Shown here one piece after another: positions 41,606-51,752 of a stretch of 64,000 nucleotides of DNA. Below the pieces are notes generated by a model, which was not told the DNA's origin, ran no database searches, and saw nothing but the letters and a program-made list of their open reading frames with translations. The position numbers and the translations under genes were made by a program. The stretch's first letter is position 1; each line of letters begins with the position of its first letter. The stretch is from Psychrobacter sp. Cmf 22.2. Lineage in GTDB: Bacteria; Pseudomonadota; Gammaproteobacteria; Pseudomonadales; Moraxellaceae. The stretch is from assembly GCF_001921745.1 (NCBI RefSeq), contig NZ_MRYA01000001.1:1-64000 (forward strand), read 5' to 3'.

Positions 41606-43903
41606 TCACCCAACCTCAACCCCAGTCACATTCTGAAAGCCTCTTGGCAGCTGTCCACCGCGATTACCACGACTGCCCGTATAGTTGGCCAAATCATTGG
41701 GCTTTAGCGTTACATGACGCTTGCCAGCGGTAATAATAAGGCTGTTTTGTAGGTTCAATGGCGTGATAGCCAGCACTTCTTCATCACCTTTTAGCGTGAT
41801 CATTTTATTGCCTTTACCGCGAGCTTGTTCAGGCAAATCGTCTAGAGCGAATATCAATAAGTAACCTGCATTGGTCACGACAGCGATATGGTCAGGCGTG
41901 GTTTGTATTGCTTTATCATTGTCGTGATTGGTGTCCGTATTGGTATCAATACGTGCGACGGGAAGTAAACGGCTGCCAATCCCTAGGTTGATAATTTTTT
42001 TGCCCGCTTTTTGATTGCTATCAAGATTGCCAAGCGTATTCACAAACCCATAACCTTGCGAGCTGGCAAGGACAATGCGCTGATCATTAGCGCCTGTTAA
42101 TAGCTGCTCAAAGCTAGCACCTGCTGGCGGTTTTAGCACACTGGTCAGCGGATCACCTTGTCCACGAGCAGAAGCAAGGTTATGCGCATCGATACCATAG
42201 CTGCGACCGGTGCTATCGAGCACGTAAATTTTTTCGTTAGACTTGCCGCGTGCATACGCTTGATAGCTGTCACCTGAACGATAACTCATGCCAGTCGCAT
42301 CGACGTCATGGCCTTTAGCGGCGCGAATCCAGCCAGCTTTTGATAAGATAGCGGTAATAGGCTCACTCGGTACCAGATCTGACTCTTTTAACGCCTGCGC
42401 CTCTTCGCGTTCTGCCAGTGGTGACATACGCTCGTTGCCGTGTTCTTTCATGTCGGCGGTGAGCTCTTCAATCATCAGATTGGTCAAGCTGTCTGGGTTG
42501 TCCAAGTACTCTTGAATAGTGGCGCGCTCAGCTGCCAGCTCGTCTTGCTCGCGGCGCAGCTCAATCTCTTCTAGCCTTGCCAGCTGACGCAGACGAATAT
42601 CCAAGATAGCATTGGCTTGTATGTCAGTCAGATCATAGCCTTGCATTAATGCTGATTTTGGATCGTCTTCTTCACGAATAATACGAATCACTTCATCAAT
42701 ATTTAGATAAGCGATTAGCAGTCCTGCAAGGATATGCAGGCGTTTATCGATTTTATCGAGGCGATATTGCAAGCGGCGGGTGACTACTGAGCGGCGACAA
42801 ACGAGCCATTCATCGAGGATTTCTTTTAAGTTTTTGACCTGCGGTTTACCATTTAGGCCGATCATGTTCATATTGACGCGGTAGTTGCTTTCTAGATCAG
42901 TACTGGCAAACAAATGGCTCATGACGCGCTCGACATCGACGCGGGTAGAGCGCAGCTCAAGTACGATACGGCAAGCGTTTTCATGATCCGATTCATCACG
43001 AATATCAGTAATCCAAGGCAGCTTTTTGTCCATCATAAGTCTTGCGATTTGCTCTTGGATTTTGTTGCCTGAGACTTGGTAGGGTAGCGCATCGATGATA
43101 ACTAAATTCTTCTCTTTGCTATCGATATGATAGGTCGCGCGCATTTTATAGCTGCCACGACCGCTTTCATACATTGCCTGTAAGTCTTTTTTACTGGTGA
43201 TGATCTCAGCATGCGTTGGTAAGTCAGGTGCTGGTATCGACTGAGTCAGTTGCTTAACAGACAGATCAGGGTTTTTGAGCAGACGAATCGCCGCACGCAC
43301 CACTTCGTTTAGATTATGCGGCGGAATATCGGTTGCCATACCGACAGCGATACCAGTCGTACCATTTAATAAAATATTAGGCAGGCGAGCAGGCAGGGTA
43401 ACGGGTTCCTGTATGGTGCCATCGAAATTGTCTTGCCAATCGACCGTGCCTTGACCGAGCTCAGCAAGCAAAGTATTAGCATAGGCAGACATTTTAGCTT
43501 CGGTATAACGCATAGCGGCAAAGGATTTGGGGTCGTCAGAGCTCCCCCAGTTACCTTGACCAGTAATCAGCGGATAACGATAGCTAAATGGCTGCGCCAT
43601 CAGCACCATCGCCTCATAACAGGCGCTATCGCCATGCGGATGATATTTACCCAATACATCACCGACGGTACGCGCAGACTTTTTGGCTTTGGCTGAGGAC
43701 TTTAGGCCAAGCTCGCTCATGGCATAGACGATACGGCGCTGGACAGGCTTGAGGCCATCAGCGATGTTAGGCAGCGCCCGATCCATGATGACGTACATGG
43801 CGTAGTTTAGGTAAGCTTGTTCAGTGAACTCTGCTACCGATCGGGTATCCATCGGCTCACTTGGGATAATGGGAGCAATCTTATTATCAATAACATCGGA
43901 CAT
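41606..43903 (-). CDS. parC: DNA topoisomerase IV subunit A
   Basis: ParC cuts and religates DNA to unlink daughter chromosomes. The product has 765 residues (E. coli 752). The N-terminal breakage-reunion domain has [13 protein letters not shown] and the catalytic Tyr133 in AAMRYTEAK. Ser93 and Glu97 (E. coli Ser80 and Glu84) are wild type. The C-terminal half carries beta-pinwheel blades. Length and motifs favour ParC over GyrA, whose family is longer. No parE is adjacent. No clear ribosome site precedes the ATG. Confidence 0.94.
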   Translation of the reverse strand: MSDVIDNKIAPIIPSEPMDTRSVAEFTEQAYLNYAMYVIMDRALPNIADGLKPVQRRIVYAMSELGLKSSAKAKKSARTVGDVLGKYHPHGDSACYEAMVLMAQPFSYRYPLITGQGNWGSSDDPKSFAAMRYTEAKMSAYANTLLAELGQGTVDWQDNFDGTIQEPVTLPARLPNILLNGTTGIAVGMATDIPPHNLNEVVRAAIRLLKNPDLSVKQLTQSIPAPDLPTHAEIITSKKDLQAMYESGRGSYKMRATYHIDSKEKNLVIIDALPYQVSGNKIQEQIARLMMDKKLPWITDIRDESDHENACRIVLELRSTRVDVERVMSHLFASTDLESNYRVNMNMIGLNGKPQVKNLKEILDEWLVCRRSVVTRRLQYRLDKIDKRLHILAGLLIAYLNIDEVIRIIREEDDPKSALMQGYDLTDIQANAILDIRLRQLARLEEIELRREQDELAAERATIQEYLDNPDSLTNLMIEELTADMKEHGNERMSPLAEREEAQALKESDLVPSEPITAILSKAGWIRAAKGHDVDATGMSYRSGDSYQAYARGKSNEKIYVLDSTGRSYGIDAHNLASARGQGDPLTSVLKPPAGASFEQLLTGANDQRIVLASSQGYGFVNTLGNLDSNQKAGKKIINLGIGSRLLPVARIDTNTDTNHDNDKAIQTTPDHIAVVTNAGYLLIFALDDLPEQARGKGNKMITLKGDEEVLAITPLNLQNSLIITAGKRHVTLKPNDLANYTGSRGNRGGQLPRGFQNVTGVEVG

Positions 43904-44373
43904 AAAGTAGGTTTCGCTTCTGTGTTTTTAATTAGTATGTTTTATATAGTGCATTTTATGTGCCGCACCGCATTGGTACAAAATTCACATAAGAATAAGG
44001 TAGCGTTATCCTAAAGGATATTACATCAATTAAAAAGGGATAATCTAGAATAGACGACAAGTCATGACGTGCTGATATAAACCAGTATAGTCGCGCTTAC
44101 TATGTATTGCCTTGCTATATATAAGATGCCTCATAGAAAGAAATAAGTAACATTATAAGGTAATAGCTACCCATTTAATGCTAAGCGTTAGTGTAAAAAA
44201 CGCTTAAATTAAACCTGTATATTATTGATTTTATAGGAAATAATAAACGTCAAGCAACTTTGCGAACTCTAGTGCCAATCTTTTATATTGAGTAGTATGT
44301 ACAAAGTGTGTATGTTAAAGAACAAAGGAGTATTTACCACTGAATGCGTAAACTCATGAGGAGAAACAAGATT
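43904..44373. other. Divergent gap between parC and the first acyl-CoA ligase
   Basis: About 470 bases, AT-rich, with no plausible gene. It must carry outward promoters for both genes. I found no -35/-10 pair that I would trust. Confidence 0.4.
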
Positions 44374-46095
44374 ATGGACAATCAAGTCAATTTAACCCGT
44401 CGTAACGATAAAGTCTGGCTCAAAACCTATGAAGCGCTTGGGCTAACTTACGATATTGACATGCCAAGCGATGACACTTCACTGATAGACATTTTTGAGA
44501 AAAGCTTTCTTAAGTACAGTGACAAGACGGCATTCGTCTGCATGGGTTCGTCGATTAGTTTTAAAGAAGTAGACTTATATAGTCGTCAAGTTGCCGCTTA
44601 TTTGCAATCACTTGGGCTGGTCAAAGGCGATAAAGTCGCAGTCATGATGCCCAATATTTTACAGCTGCCCGTTACCGTCATTGGTGTACTGCGAGCAGGT
44701 CTGACCTTAGTCAATGTCAATCCACTATATACCACAAAAGAGCTTGAGCACCAGCTGACTGACTCTGAATCTAAAGCACTTATCTTAGTCGAAAATTTTG
44801 CCAAAACCTATCAAGATATTGGTCGCAAGGTGGTGGATCATGTGGTCATCACTGGTATGGGCGATCTGATGGGCACGTTAAAAGGCCTTATGGTCAATAC
44901 AGTTGTACGTCACGTCAAAAAAATGGTACCGCCATATAAAATCGCCAATAGTGTCGAGTTTAAAAACATGCTGAAGCAAAGCTCGGCAGGCAAGTATCAA
45001 CGACCAAACAATATCAGTCTCAATGACGTGGCCGTATTACAGTATACCGGCGGTACAACTGGCGTGGCCAAAGGTGCCATGCTAACCCACAAAAACTTAG
45101 TGGCCAACCTTATTCAGTCCGATACCTTTTTGGGTAGTGCTTTTGATGAGTTTGAGAGTAGTAACGAGCAGCCTGTCATCATGACCGCTTTACCGCTATA
45201 TCATATTTTCTCTTTTACTGTCTGCGGTATGTTTGGGATTTATCGCGGTTGTATTGGCTTACTGGTACCCAATCCACGTGACATTGATAGTTTATTAAAA
45301 GCTTATAAAAACAACCCGCCAGCATTTTTTCCAGCGGTAAATACTTTATTTAATGCGCTGGCTAACAACGATGAGTTCAAGTCGATGGATCATAGTAAGC
45401 TGCGCACGTCGATGGGCGGCGGTATGGCAGTCCTTAGCTCAACAGCAGAAAAATGGCGTCAGGTGACGGGCAATATTATCGTTCAAGGTTACGGGTTGTC
45501 TGAGACGTCACCAGTTGCAACAGCTAATCCACATAATAGTGCTACGTTCACAGGCAACATTGGCGTACCGATGCCAGGTACTGACGTTGCTATTTTAGAT
45601 GAAGCGGGTAATGAGCTTGAGCTGGGTGAGCGCGGCGAGATTAGCGTTCGTGGCCCGCAGGTTATGAAAGGCTACTGGAATCGCGATGATGCGACTCGTG
45701 AAGTGATGACCGATGATGGCTTTTTCCGCACTGGCGATATTGGAATTATGGATGAAGAAGGCTATGTCACCATCGTTGATCGTAAAAAGAACATGATCTT
45801 AGTGTCAGGCTTTAATGTGTATCCGAATGAAGTCGAAGAAGTGATGGCTGGTCATCCAAAGATTTTAGAGTGCGGTGTCATTGGTGTTGAGGATGAAAAG
45901 AGTGGCGAGGTTCCAAAAATATTCGTCGTACGCCAAGATGATAGCCTTACTAAAGAAGATGTCCTTGCCTACGCTAAAGAGCATTTGACTGGCTATAAAC
46001 GCCCCCGTCATGTTGAATTTATTGATGAGCTACCAAAATCGAACGTTGGTAAAATTTTGCATAAAGACTTACGTAAGCTTGAAGAAAAAAATTAA
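44374..46095 (+). CDS. fadD: Long-chain acyl-CoA ligase, first of a tandem pair (FadD-like)
   Basis: An ATP-dependent ligase activating fatty acids to acyl-CoA through an acyl-adenylate. The 573-residue product has the AMP-binding loop YTGGTTGVAKGAM, the GYGLSETSP motif, the TGD motif (FFRTGDIG) and the hinge DRKKNMILVSGFNVYPNEVE. The end carries the catalytic lysine in PKSNVGKIL. I start at 44374 (GAGGAG 10 bases upstream); ATGs at 44344 and 44356 are alternatives. A close paralogue follows with its own leader and terminator, so the two may be regulated separately. Confidence 0.93.
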   Translation: MDNQVNLTRRNDKVWLKTYEALGLTYDIDMPSDDTSLIDIFEKSFLKYSDKTAFVCMGSSISFKEVDLYSRQVAAYLQSLGLVKGDKVAVMMPNILQLPVTVIGVLRAGLTLVNVNPLYTTKELEHQLTDSESKALILVENFAKTYQDIGRKVVDHVVITGMGDLMGTLKGLMVNTVVRHVKKMVPPYKIANSVEFKNMLKQSSAGKYQRPNNISLNDVAVLQYTGGTTGVAKGAMLTHKNLVANLIQSDTFLGSAFDEFESSNEQPVIMTALPLYHIFSFTVCGMFGIYRGCIGLLVPNPRDIDSLLKAYKNNPPAFFPAVNTLFNALANNDEFKSMDHSKLRTSMGGGMAVLSSTAEKWRQVTGNIIVQGYGLSETSPVATANPHNSATFTGNIGVPMPGTDVAILDEAGNELELGERGEISVRGPQVMKGYWNRDDATREVMTDDGFFRTGDIGIMDEEGYVTIVDRKKNMILVSGFNVYPNEVEEVMAGHPKILECGVIGVEDEKSGEVPKIFVVRQDDSLTKEDVLAYAKEHLTGYKRPRHVEFIDELPKSNVGKILHKDLRKLEEKN

Positions 46096-46184
46096 GAATC
46101 TTAATATTCGACATTTGAATGCGGTTTGAGGGTTTGGCTGTCATAGATAGCGGATGTTTAAACAATACTGTTTTTATCCATTAT

Positions 46185-46218
46185 GGTGAGACTGTTTAGA
46201 GACAGTCTTGCCGTTTTT
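46185..46218 (+). terminator. Terminator between the two acyl-CoA ligase genes
   Basis: GGTGAGACTGT pairs with ACAGTCTTGCC (11 bp, two G-U) around TTAGAG, then G and five T residues. Confidence 0.65.
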
Positions 46219-46508
46219 ATTGAGTGAGCTGTAGTATGAATATAAATAAGCGCAGTACGAGTCGCTGTTATCTATAAGGCACTATAAGGATAGATATTCC
46301 AATAAGGGGATATAGACTGCCTCTACATACAATTATAGAGAGTTTTTTGCAAAACTGTTATAGTACGGACGCATACAACTAAGCGGACATTGGTTATTAT
46401 TGTCTGGTTTTTAGTGACTTTATGTTCACAAATAATGATTCATAAACCTAATACTTTTATCATTATTATATTATTCTACGTTTTTCATTGTAGTACTTAG
46501 GAAAAGTT
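46219..46508 (+). promoter_or_regulatory. Leader of the second acyl-CoA ligase with a candidate extended -10
   Basis: TGTTATAGT (46356-46364) matches an extended -10 (TGnTATAGT) that needs no good -35 box. It would start a leader of about 138 bases. The rest of the AT-rich stretch shows no gene. Confidence 0.35.
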
Positions 46509-48332
46509 ATGACTGACAATGCCAACAATAGCGGTACTAATAAAAACGCGCCAGACCAAACGTCTGTTAATAGTGGCAATGACCATGCGCATAAGGACGA
46601 ACAAATGATGTCGGATATGACAGCGTTTCCTACGATGCCTACTATCCCAAGTGATAGACCATGGCTTGATGCTTATGAGCGTTATAGTATCGATGCAACT
46701 ATCGATATGCCTGATGATGAAACCTCTTTGCTTGAAGTGTTTGAACGTAACTTTCGACGTTATGGACAAAAAACTGCTTACATCTGTATGGGCGCATCCA
46801 TTACCTTTAAACAACTGGACCTATATAGCCGTCAAATCGCAAGCTACCTACAGTCATTAGGGTTGGATAAAGGCGATAAAGTTGGCGTCATGATGCCAAA
46901 CATTTTACAGTATCCGATTGTTATGCTCGGCATCATTCGTGCAGGCATGGTATTGGTCAATGTCAATCCGCTATATACTAGCCGCGAGCTATCACATCAG
47001 CTACATGATAGCGGAGCAAAGGCATTATTTATCGTTGAGAATTTTGCAAAAACCTATCAAGACGCTGAGGATAAAGGCCAAGTCGAGCATGTGATTGTCT
47101 GTAAGATTGGTGATATGTTGGGCTCAGTCAAAGGGGTGGTAGTCAATCTAGTCGCACGCCATATCAAAAAGATGATTCCAGCTTATAATCTACCTGATAG
47201 TATAAGTTTTAAACAAGCGTTAGGAGCGGTATCTGCCAGTAAATATAAGCGTCCCGATTTGTCATTAGATGATGTGGCGTTATTACAATATACTGGCGGT
47301 ACGACAGGTGTGGCGAAGGGCGCTATGCTATCGCATGGTAACTTGGTTGCTAACATGCTACAGATCAGCGTTCTTATCAATAGTGCTTTTGAAGATGACA
47401 TCAATAGCGACGATGTGATTTTGACCGCTTTACCGTTGTATCATGTGTTCTCATTTATGGTTTGCGGTATGTATGGTATGTATCAAGGTTTTACAGGCCT
47501 ATTAATACCTAATCCACGCGATTTAGATGGTCTGATTAAAGAGATGGATAAATATAAACCATCATTTATTCCTGCCGTAAATACCTTGTTTAATGGTTTG
47601 GTGCATAAAGACAGCTTTGCTGAATTGGATTTTTCCAATCTCAAAGCCTCTATCGGCGGCGGTATGTCAGTATTGCCAAGCGTGGCTAAAGAGTGGCACA
47701 AAATTACAGGTCTGCCTATTGTAGAAGGTTACGGTCTGTCTGAAACTTCGCCAGTAGTCGCTTTTAACCCGATGACCATTGCTGAGTTTACAGGTAAGAT
47801 TGGTATTCCAGCATCCAGTACTGATATCGTACTAATCGATGAAGAAGAAGAGGAAGTCGCTATCGGTGAGCGCGGTGAGATCTGCGTCAAAGGGCCACAA
47901 GTGATGATTGGCTATCAAAACCGTCCTGAAGAGACTGCAAATACCTTTACAAAGACTGGCTACCTAAAAACAGGTGACATCGGCATCATGGACGAAAAGG
48001 GCTTTATCAAGATTGTCGATCGTAAAAAAGATATGATCATCGTCTCAGGCTTTAACGTCTATCCAAATGAGATTGAAGAAGCCATGAGTGAACACCCAGA
48101 CATTGTAGAGTGCGGCGCCATTGGCATACCGAGTGATGAGCGCGGTGAAGATCCCAAATTGTTTGTGGTCAAAAAAGGGGATGTCACTGAAAAAGAGCTG
48201 CTCGATTTTGGTAAAAAGCAATTAACAGGCTACAAGCGTCCGCGTCATATACAGTTCGTCGATGAGTTGCCAAAATCAAACGTCGGTAAAATTTTGCGTA
48301 AAGAGTTGCGCAAAATGGAAGGACTAGAATAG
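46509..48332 (+). CDS. Long-chain acyl-CoA ligase, second of a tandem pair (FadD-like)
   Basis: A 607-residue paralogue of the preceding ligase, sharing YTGGTTGVAKGAM, GYGLSETSP, LKTGDIGIMD, DRKKDMIIVSGFNVYPNE and the C-terminal PKSNVGKIL lysine motif. It differs by a polar N-terminal extension of about 50 residues with no signal peptide. TAGGA precedes the ATG. The pair probably arose by duplication and may differ in chain-length preference or regulation; this cannot be read from sequence alone. E. coli has one FadD, while pseudomonads have tandem fadD1/fadD2. Confidence 0.92.
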   Translation: MTDNANNSGTNKNAPDQTSVNSGNDHAHKDEQMMSDMTAFPTMPTIPSDRPWLDAYERYSIDATIDMPDDETSLLEVFERNFRRYGQKTAYICMGASITFKQLDLYSRQIASYLQSLGLDKGDKVGVMMPNILQYPIVMLGIIRAGMVLVNVNPLYTSRELSHQLHDSGAKALFIVENFAKTYQDAEDKGQVEHVIVCKIGDMLGSVKGVVVNLVARHIKKMIPAYNLPDSISFKQALGAVSASKYKRPDLSLDDVALLQYTGGTTGVAKGAMLSHGNLVANMLQISVLINSAFEDDINSDDVILTALPLYHVFSFMVCGMYGMYQGFTGLLIPNPRDLDGLIKEMDKYKPSFIPAVNTLFNGLVHKDSFAELDFSNLKASIGGGMSVLPSVAKEWHKITGLPIVEGYGLSETSPVVAFNPMTIAEFTGKIGIPASSTDIVLIDEEEEEVAIGERGEICVKGPQVMIGYQNRPEETANTFTKTGYLKTGDIGIMDEKGFIKIVDRKKDMIIVSGFNVYPNEIEEAMSEHPDIVECGAIGIPSDERGEDPKLFVVKKGDVTEKELLDFGKKQLTGYKRPRHIQFVDELPKSNVGKILRKELRKMEGLE

Positions 48333-48384
48333 AGTAAAGCGATCATTGATGGCAGTACTCACTTTACTCTCATTGTGTTTTTTG
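48331..48384 (+). terminator. Possible terminator after the second acyl-CoA ligase
   Basis: AGAGTAAAG (48331-48339) and CTTTACTCT (48362-48370) are perfectly complementary, but the loop is 22 bases and the T run begins 8 bases after the stem. This is a weak candidate. Confidence 0.45.
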
Positions 48385-48599
48385 TCAAAATCACCACGTA
48401 ATAACAAGTACTTATATTGCTATTGCGTGGCTGTCACGTTAGGATATCTCAAGTTTTAGGTCTGCTACTTTCCATCTTGTCTGATTGTTGAGTACTTTTT
48501 GATGAGTTATTAAGCACAGCCAACCGATCAATAAGCCATTAGCAGACCGCTATTCTTATTTTATACCACTACTTTTATAGTATTGTCCTAGGGAATTTT

Positions 48600-49316
48600 A
48601 TGCGTATTGATAACCGTGAGCTTGACCAACTTCGTTCGATTAGTTTTGAGCGCCACTATACCAAGCATGCCGAAGGGTCAGTGTTGGTCAGCTTTGGCGA
48701 TACCAAAGTGTTGTGTACAGCAAGCGTTGAGTCAGGGGTTCCACGCTGGTTAAAAGGCAAAGGCAAAGGTTGGGTTACCGCTGAATATGGCATGTTACCG
48801 CGCGCAACCAATACCCGTAATCAGCGTGAAGCGGCTCGTGGTAAGCAGTCTGGTCGTACTCAAGAGATTCAACGTCTCATCGGTCGTAGCCTCCGTGCCA
48901 TGATTGATCTTAGTAAGCTTGGCGAAAACACAATTTATCTCGATTGTGATGTATTGCAAGCAGATGGTGGCACGCGCACGGCTAGTGTGACTGGTGCTGC
49001 TATTGCTTTGATCGATGCGCTTGAGAGCATTCAAAAAACCAAAAAACTAAAAGCCGACCCCTTGATTGGTCTGGTCGCTGCAATCTCTGTCGGTATGAAA
49101 GATGGTAAAGCTTATCTAGACTTAAATTATGAAGAAGATGCCAGCTGTGATACGGATCTGAACGTCGTCATGACGCAGAAGGGTGAGTTTATTGAGCTGC
49201 AAGGTACCGCTGAAGAAAAGCCATTTACCCGTGCCCAAGCTGATGATATGTTAATCCTTGCTGAAAAAGGAATCGCTGAGCTTATCAAAATGCAACAAAC
49301 CGCCCTTGGCTGGTAG
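48600..49316 (+). CDS. rph: Ribonuclease PH
   Basis: RNase PH is a phosphorolytic 3'-to-5' exoribonuclease that trims tRNA precursors. The 238-residue length is typical. It starts [20 protein letters not shown], and the RNase PH signature [20 protein letters not shown] is followed by [10 protein letters not shown]. The active-site acidic stretch is [29 protein letters not shown] precedes the ATG. Unlike E. coli, pyrE is not adjacent; it stands as a single gene. Confidence 0.97.
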   Translation: MRIDNRELDQLRSISFERHYTKHAEGSVLVSFGDTKVLCTASVESGVPRWLKGKGKGWVTAEYGMLPRATNTRNQREAARGKQSGRTQEIQRLIGRSLRAMIDLSKLGENTIYLDCDVLQADGGTRTASVTGAAIALIDALESIQKTKKLKADPLIGLVAAISVGMKDGKAYLDLNYEEDASCDTDLNVVMTQKGEFIELQGTAEEKPFTRAQADDMLILAEKGIAELIKMQQTALGW

Positions 49317-49426
49317 ACTCGTTACAAAGATTATTTGATACAATATATGAACAACTGTTCAACTGTCGTAAACAGACAACTGATATATTTATTCGTTAAT
49401 AGGTAGCAATCGATAGGTAATAATGC

Positions 49427-49918
49427 ATGTTAAAGCTAACCGATGATGGCGCCAAGATTACCCTACAGGATCAGCCACCCGCAGGGGACAATGGACTGTT
49501 TTGGTTTGGGTCAGCACTGCTAGTTGGTGCTGTAGCAGTGGCCTTGGCGATGAGCCTATTACCAGAGCGTTTAGCGATTGGCGCGCTCGCTTTATTGATT
49601 GTAGGTAGTTTTATCTTTAATCGACAACGACAACAGCGTAAAAAATCTATGAGTGGTAATATCAGTAGCGGTGTCTTGTGGGTACGCGTAGGCGAGCTGG
49701 TACATGACAATAACGGTCGCCGCGACCATATTACTCTAAGCGATGGTGATAAAGTCACTCTCTTTGGTGAACAGATCCAAATTGTTGATACAGACAATGT
49801 GCGTAAGTACCATATCAGTGGCTTTGATACGGCCCAAGAAGCACAGGCAACCAAAGCGATATTAGAAGGTCAAGCACTTAATAAGCGTCATGTTAATATT
49901 AAAATGAATGGTGATTAA
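49427..49918 (+). CDS. Membrane protein of unknown function
   Basis: A 163-residue protein with two adjacent hydrophobic segments (about 25-44 and 48-66), a basic stretch (RQRQQRKKS) and a C-terminal soluble domain of about 95 residues that is rich in beta-strand-like sequence. The basic loop after the second segment suggests that the soluble part is cytoplasmic. I do not recognise the family. It follows rph by 110 bases and ends with a strong terminator. Confidence 0.7.
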   Translation: MLKLTDDGAKITLQDQPPAGDNGLFWFGSALLVGAVAVALAMSLLPERLAIGALALLIVGSFIFNRQRQQRKKSMSGNISSGVLWVRVGELVHDNNGRRDHITLSDGDKVTLFGEQIQIVDTDNVRKYHISGFDTAQEAQATKAILEGQALNKRHVNIKMNGD

Positions 49919-49965
49919 GACTTTTATCAAACGATTTATCAAATGATTTTTAATCAGTGATTTTT

Positions 49966-50000
49966 AAAAAAAGCCATCTGTAAATCGATGGCTTTTTTTT
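49966..50000 (+). terminator. Terminator after the rph-side membrane protein
   Basis: AAAAAAAGCCATC and GATGGCTTTTTTT form a perfect 13-bp stem with a 9-nt loop. Confidence 0.92.
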
Positions 50001-50171
50001 ATTCTTTTTTATAGGTCATTTTTAGTCGACCTTTTATCTTACTTTTTATACCTTTTGTCATTTAAAAGCGATCAATAAAGCTTGCAGCATCTCATCTAAA
50101 TGGTTTATAACTAAAAACTAAGGCGTGTTGAACATTCACAAACATTGTTGCTGTCTTGAAAGGAGCTGGTT

Positions 50172-51092
50172 ATGCCGCTACCGTCGGTTATTACCTTAGA
50201 AAAAATGAATTTATATAAAGCAAAAATATCATTGTATAAAGCGATGTTGTATCAGATACCACTATATAAAGTGCTATCTATTCAAGCCCATCCTACCAAA
50301 CAGATTTTTATAAAACCTTTTATTATAAAAAAAACATCCGTCACTGCATTATTGATACTTTTGAGTAGTGCAAGTTACGTCCATGCCGATAGTATGAGCG
50401 ATCTTATCGCCCAAAAAACAGCACAGCCTGAGCTTGCAGTGCCGCGTGCCAAAATTAATACGCGCTCGACCATCCAGCGTACCCGTCCCAACTACTCAAC
50501 TATTAATAATCCGAATTACACAAACACTCAGCCTACTTCGAATGCATATGGTTATCGTCAGCAGACGCAAAACAGGTCTGGAGCAAATACCTCCTATCGT
50601 TATCCTGAAGTGCAACGGCAAGCACCTACTGTCTTGCCTGCATTTTTATCAGGTAATTACGATAACGTCGATAGTGAGTATTTGCCACTGCTGAGCAGTG
50701 CTGAAAATCACAGCAGTATGGCCGCACGCGAGGTGATTAGTACGGCACGCAAGATGGCACTCAACGAGCGCGCTATCATTCAAGGCGGCTGCTGGGACTA
50801 TCTAAATGAGGTGTTTAAGCGGGCAGGGGTCACTCGTGATACAGTACATAAAGGCGCCTATAGACAAGGCCCTTATGCCAATAGTAATGAGATTGAGATT
50901 GGTGACTGGCTTTATTATATCAATCATGGCTATAACGGTGTCGAGCATAGCGGACTGTTTGTCGGCTGGGTCGATGAAGCGGCTAAGCAAGCGCTGATAC
51001 TCAGCTATGCTGGGGAAAATCGCCGCGAGCCTGCGCGCTATCGAGTTTATGATTTGAGTAATGTGTACCAAATCATGCGTCCAACTATCTAA
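50172..51092 (+). CDS. Secreted Cys/His protein, possibly an NlpC/P60- or CHAP-like hydrolase
   Basis: A 306-residue protein whose hydrophobic signal-like segment sits at residues 57-70 with a VHA/DS cleavage site. Before it lies an unusual 55-residue extension with LYK at 14, 21 and 31. AAAGGAG 7 bases before the ATG supports this long start. After a disordered Asn/Gln/Arg-rich stretch comes a C-terminal domain with the single Cys207 in QGGCWDYLNEVF and His259 in VEHSGLFVGW. That spacing resembles papain-like amidases acting on peptidoglycan. Function is inferred, not recognised. Confidence 0.6.
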   Translation: MPLPSVITLEKMNLYKAKISLYKAMLYQIPLYKVLSIQAHPTKQIFIKPFIIKKTSVTALLILLSSASYVHADSMSDLIAQKTAQPELAVPRAKINTRSTIQRTRPNYSTINNPNYTNTQPTSNAYGYRQQTQNRSGANTSYRYPEVQRQAPTVLPAFLSGNYDNVDSEYLPLLSSAENHSSMAAREVISTARKMALNERAIIQGGCWDYLNEVFKRAGVTRDTVHKGAYRQGPYANSNEIEIGDWLYYINHGYNGVEHSGLFVGWVDEAAKQALILSYAGENRREPARYRVYDLSNVYQIMRPTI

Positions 51093-51115
51093 GTAGGATA
51101 TTCAATATCTTTTAG

Positions 51116-51165
51116 ACAATAAAAAACGCCCGTGACTGATAAAAGTTACGGACGTTTTTTATTGT
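51116..51165. terminator. Bidirectional terminator
   Basis: ACAATAAAAAACG and CGTTTTTTATTGT form the outer stem, and a CCGT/ACGG stem lies inside with one mismatch. It suits both the secreted-protein gene and the convergent hemJ. Confidence 0.85.
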
Positions 51166-51209
51166 TTAATAAAAGCTAGCGACAGTTTAACTAATTTTTC
51201 TAAATAACT

Positions 51210-51644
51210 TTAGAACGGTTTAACGACCACTAATATAACAATAATGACCAAGGCAAAGACTGGTATCTCATTAAACCAGCGCCAAAATTTATGGGTTTTA
51301 TAATGCGGATTATCAATCAGTTTCTTTCGATAAAAACCACATGCGCCATGATAAGCTGACAGCAAAATGACTAGAAAAATCTTTACATGCAGCCAGCCTT
51401 GGGTTTTATATACTTCCCAGCCAAGTCCTACCATCCATAGACCTAAAATCCACGTTGCTATCATCGACGGGGTCATAATGCCGCGATATAGCTTACGCTC
51501 CATCACCGTAAAACGCTCTTGACTGATAAGATCATCACTCATGGCATGATAGACAAAAAGCCTTGGTAGATAAAAAATCGCCGCAAACCAGCAGACCATT
51601 GCAATGATGTGTGCTGCTTTAATCCAATTAAAATAATCTGGCAT
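51210..51644 (-). CDS. hemJ: HemJ-type protoporphyrinogen IX oxidase
   Basis: HemJ oxidises protoporphyrinogen IX to protoporphyrin IX late in heme synthesis and replaces HemG/HemY in many proteobacteria. The 144-residue product has four hydrophobic segments. It carries the family's conserved histidine near the N-terminus (WIKAAHIIAMVCWFAAIFYL) followed by PRLFVYH, MERKLYRGIMTPSM, and the lysine of WLHVKIFLV. It lies downstream of bioB on the same strand with a 108-base gap, so cotranscription is possible. Moraxellaceae such as Acinetobacter use HemJ. Confidence 0.9.
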   Translation of the reverse strand: MPDYFNWIKAAHIIAMVCWFAAIFYLPRLFVYHAMSDDLISQERFTVMERKLYRGIMTPSMIATWILGLWMVGLGWEVYKTQGWLHVKIFLVILLSAYHGACGFYRKKLIDNPHYKTHKFWRWFNEIPVFALVIIVILVVVKPF

Positions 51645-51752
51645 AGTTTTTCTCTTGTTATCTTGTCAATACTTATATGCGTCGTAAATAAACGCGGGCA
51701 AGCTTAACGCAGATTAATGGATAATGGTAGCAGCACATCGTTAAGATATCAG

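Noticed and set aside
43604-43633. Possible quinolone-resistance changes in parC
   Set aside because: Ser93 and Glu97 are the wild-type residues.
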